From positions 59,278 to 123,277 of the forward strand of contig JBBPTG010000076.1 of NCBI GenBank assembly GCA_038093975.1: 64,000 bases of DNA, in the 5' to 3' direction. Positions 63,156 to 64,000 of this stretch are shown here, in pieces; the stretch's first letter is position 1; every line of letters starts with the position of its first letter. The notes under the pieces are model-generated. The model searched no databases. It was given only the letters and a program-made list of their open reading frames with translations, and was not told the origin of the DNA. This DNA is from Chalciporus piperatus. Its lineage: Eukaryota > Basidiomycota > Agaricomycetes > Boletales > Boletaceae. The translations under genes were made by a program, and so were the position numbers.

Positions 63156-64000
63156 GGTTCTAATGCAGACCAGTGGAGATCTGCTGTCGAGGAGGAACTC
63201 CTCAACTTAAACACCAACCATGTCTACGAAACCATCGTCATTCCATCCGGAGTCAATCCAATCACTTCCAAGCCCGTGTTCCGTATCAAACGCAATCAGA
63301 AGAGCAAGATCGAACGATACAAGGTCCGGATTGTTGCTCGAGGATTTACCCAGCATGAAGGAGTTGACTATCAGAAAGTATTCGCTCCTGTAGTAAACCT
63401 CGATTCTGTCCGTACCATCATTGCCCTTGCCGCGAAGCATAACTTGGAACTGGATCAAATGGATGTTTCCACTGCATATCTCAACGGAGAGCTTGAGGAG
63501 GAGTTGTACTTCCTACCTCTGGACGGTGTTCCCACTCCTTCTGGATGCTGTTGGAGACTCAGACGCTCCCTATATGGCCTTAAACAAGCTGGACGTACTT
63601 GGAACAAAACCCTGAACAAAAAGCTTGGAGAACTCGGATTCACCAGACTCGATGCAGAGACCTGCCTTTAAGTCCTTCGGAAAGACGGACAGGTCTGTTT
63701 CCTTGTTGTGTATGTCGACGAGCTTCTCCTCGCAGCCACCTCCAGGGGTTTCATCAACTCCTGTAAGGAGGCCCTCTCCGCTGCATTCAAAATGCACGAT
63801 CTTGAAGAAGCCAAGTACATCCTGGGAATTGAAATCTGTCGTGACCGGAAACTCTGCACCATCTCCTTGAGTCAATCCCAGTATGCTCGCACCATTCTAG
63901 AGCGAACTGGAATATCCAACTCTGCTCCCGTCTGGACTCCTATGGTCCATGGCTGCGACAGATTCTGAGGACGACACCACGATTCCAGAACTCCGGATTG
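63156..64000 (+). pseudogene. Copia C reverse transcriptase, 5' part
   Basis: WRSAVEEELLNLNTNHVYET, then KPVFRIKRNQKSKIERYKVR, VARGFTQHEGVDYQKVFAPV with motif A region QMDVSTAYLNGELEEELYF and SLYGLKQAGRTWN. A TAA at 63669-63671 interrupts before VLRKDGQVC. The catalytic box reads VVYVDELLLAA instead of YVDD. A stop at 63966-63968 marks a further frame break. The protein continues outside the window. Confidence 0.9.

Larger units (their letters stand above)
58769..64000 (+). mobile_element. Copia-type LTR retrotransposon C (5' part, runs off the window)
   Basis: 5' LTR 58769-59250, half-tRNA primer site, gag, protease, integrase, RT; the window ends inside RT. It belongs to a different copia lineage from A and B (little sequence in common, an HTDVGGP-type integrase). 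It interrupts the hypothetical gene 57560-58744 and carries a hAT-type MITE at 62451-63147. Confidence 0.92.

Overview
The window looks like a transposon graveyard from a basidiomycete fungus, most likely an Agaricomycete. The basis is the mix of element families (Tf1/sushi-type chromovirus, UBN2-type copia elements, DIRS-like elements with a CSGCG zinc-finger ORF1, fungal PIF/Harbinger with a Myb-like partner, basidiomycete tyrosine recombinases) and introns of about 50-60 nt with GTATGT/GTAAGT donors. I see no intact host gene, tRNA, rRNA or CRISPR array in 64 kb. Almost every coding region belongs to a mobile element, and nearly all are broken by stops, frameshifts, deletions or later insertions.

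Layout. 0-2.2 kb: 3' end of a Ty3/Gypsy chromovirus with its LTR. 2.2-9.3 kb: second half of a DIRS-like reverse transcriptase on the minus strand, split by an almost full copia element (A) and a hAT-type MITE. 9.3-18.0 kb: two copies (E1, E2) of an unfamiliar element with terminal repeats starting CATCAGGAAAAA and an interior of minisatellite and hairpin arrays. Between them, in opposite orientation, lie the first half of the same DIRS-like element and a gypsy gag scrap. The DIRS halves meet at the same codon, so the 4-kb segment between E1 and E2 appears to have been inverted at the element termini. 18-26.9 kb: LTR fragments, MITEs, minisatellites, a Crypton-like recombinase scrap and hypothetical ORFs. 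26.9-30.4 kb: a second gypsy copy, minus strand. 30.5-33.4 kb: a dead tyrosine recombinase and an unassigned degenerate gene. 33.5-40.2 kb: copia element B, the best preserved, inserted in a solo LTR of family F. 40-51 kb: fragments of LTR family F among unassigned broken ORFs. 51.0-56.3 kb: a complete PIF/Harbinger element with TIRs and a TAA target duplication. 57-64 kb: a multi-exon hypothetical gene interrupted by copia element C, which runs off the right edge.

The elements are best read as layers. hAT-type MITEs (TIR TAGTGTTT..., 8-bp target duplications) sit inside copia A, copia C, Harbinger, DIRS ORF1, DIRS RT and E1. They are among the younger insertions, and their duplications let the interrupted reading frames be followed exactly. 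Gypsy LTRs, another solo LTR and copia elements supply 5-bp duplications. All three copia families carry the same primer-binding sequence complementary to the anticodon arm of initiator tRNA-Met. The gypsy family instead carries a sequence complementary to its own predicted RNA 5' end, as in self-priming Tf1-like elements. Reading frames were followed by eye; similarity statements rest on recognised motifs and on comparison among copies inside the window, not on database searches.
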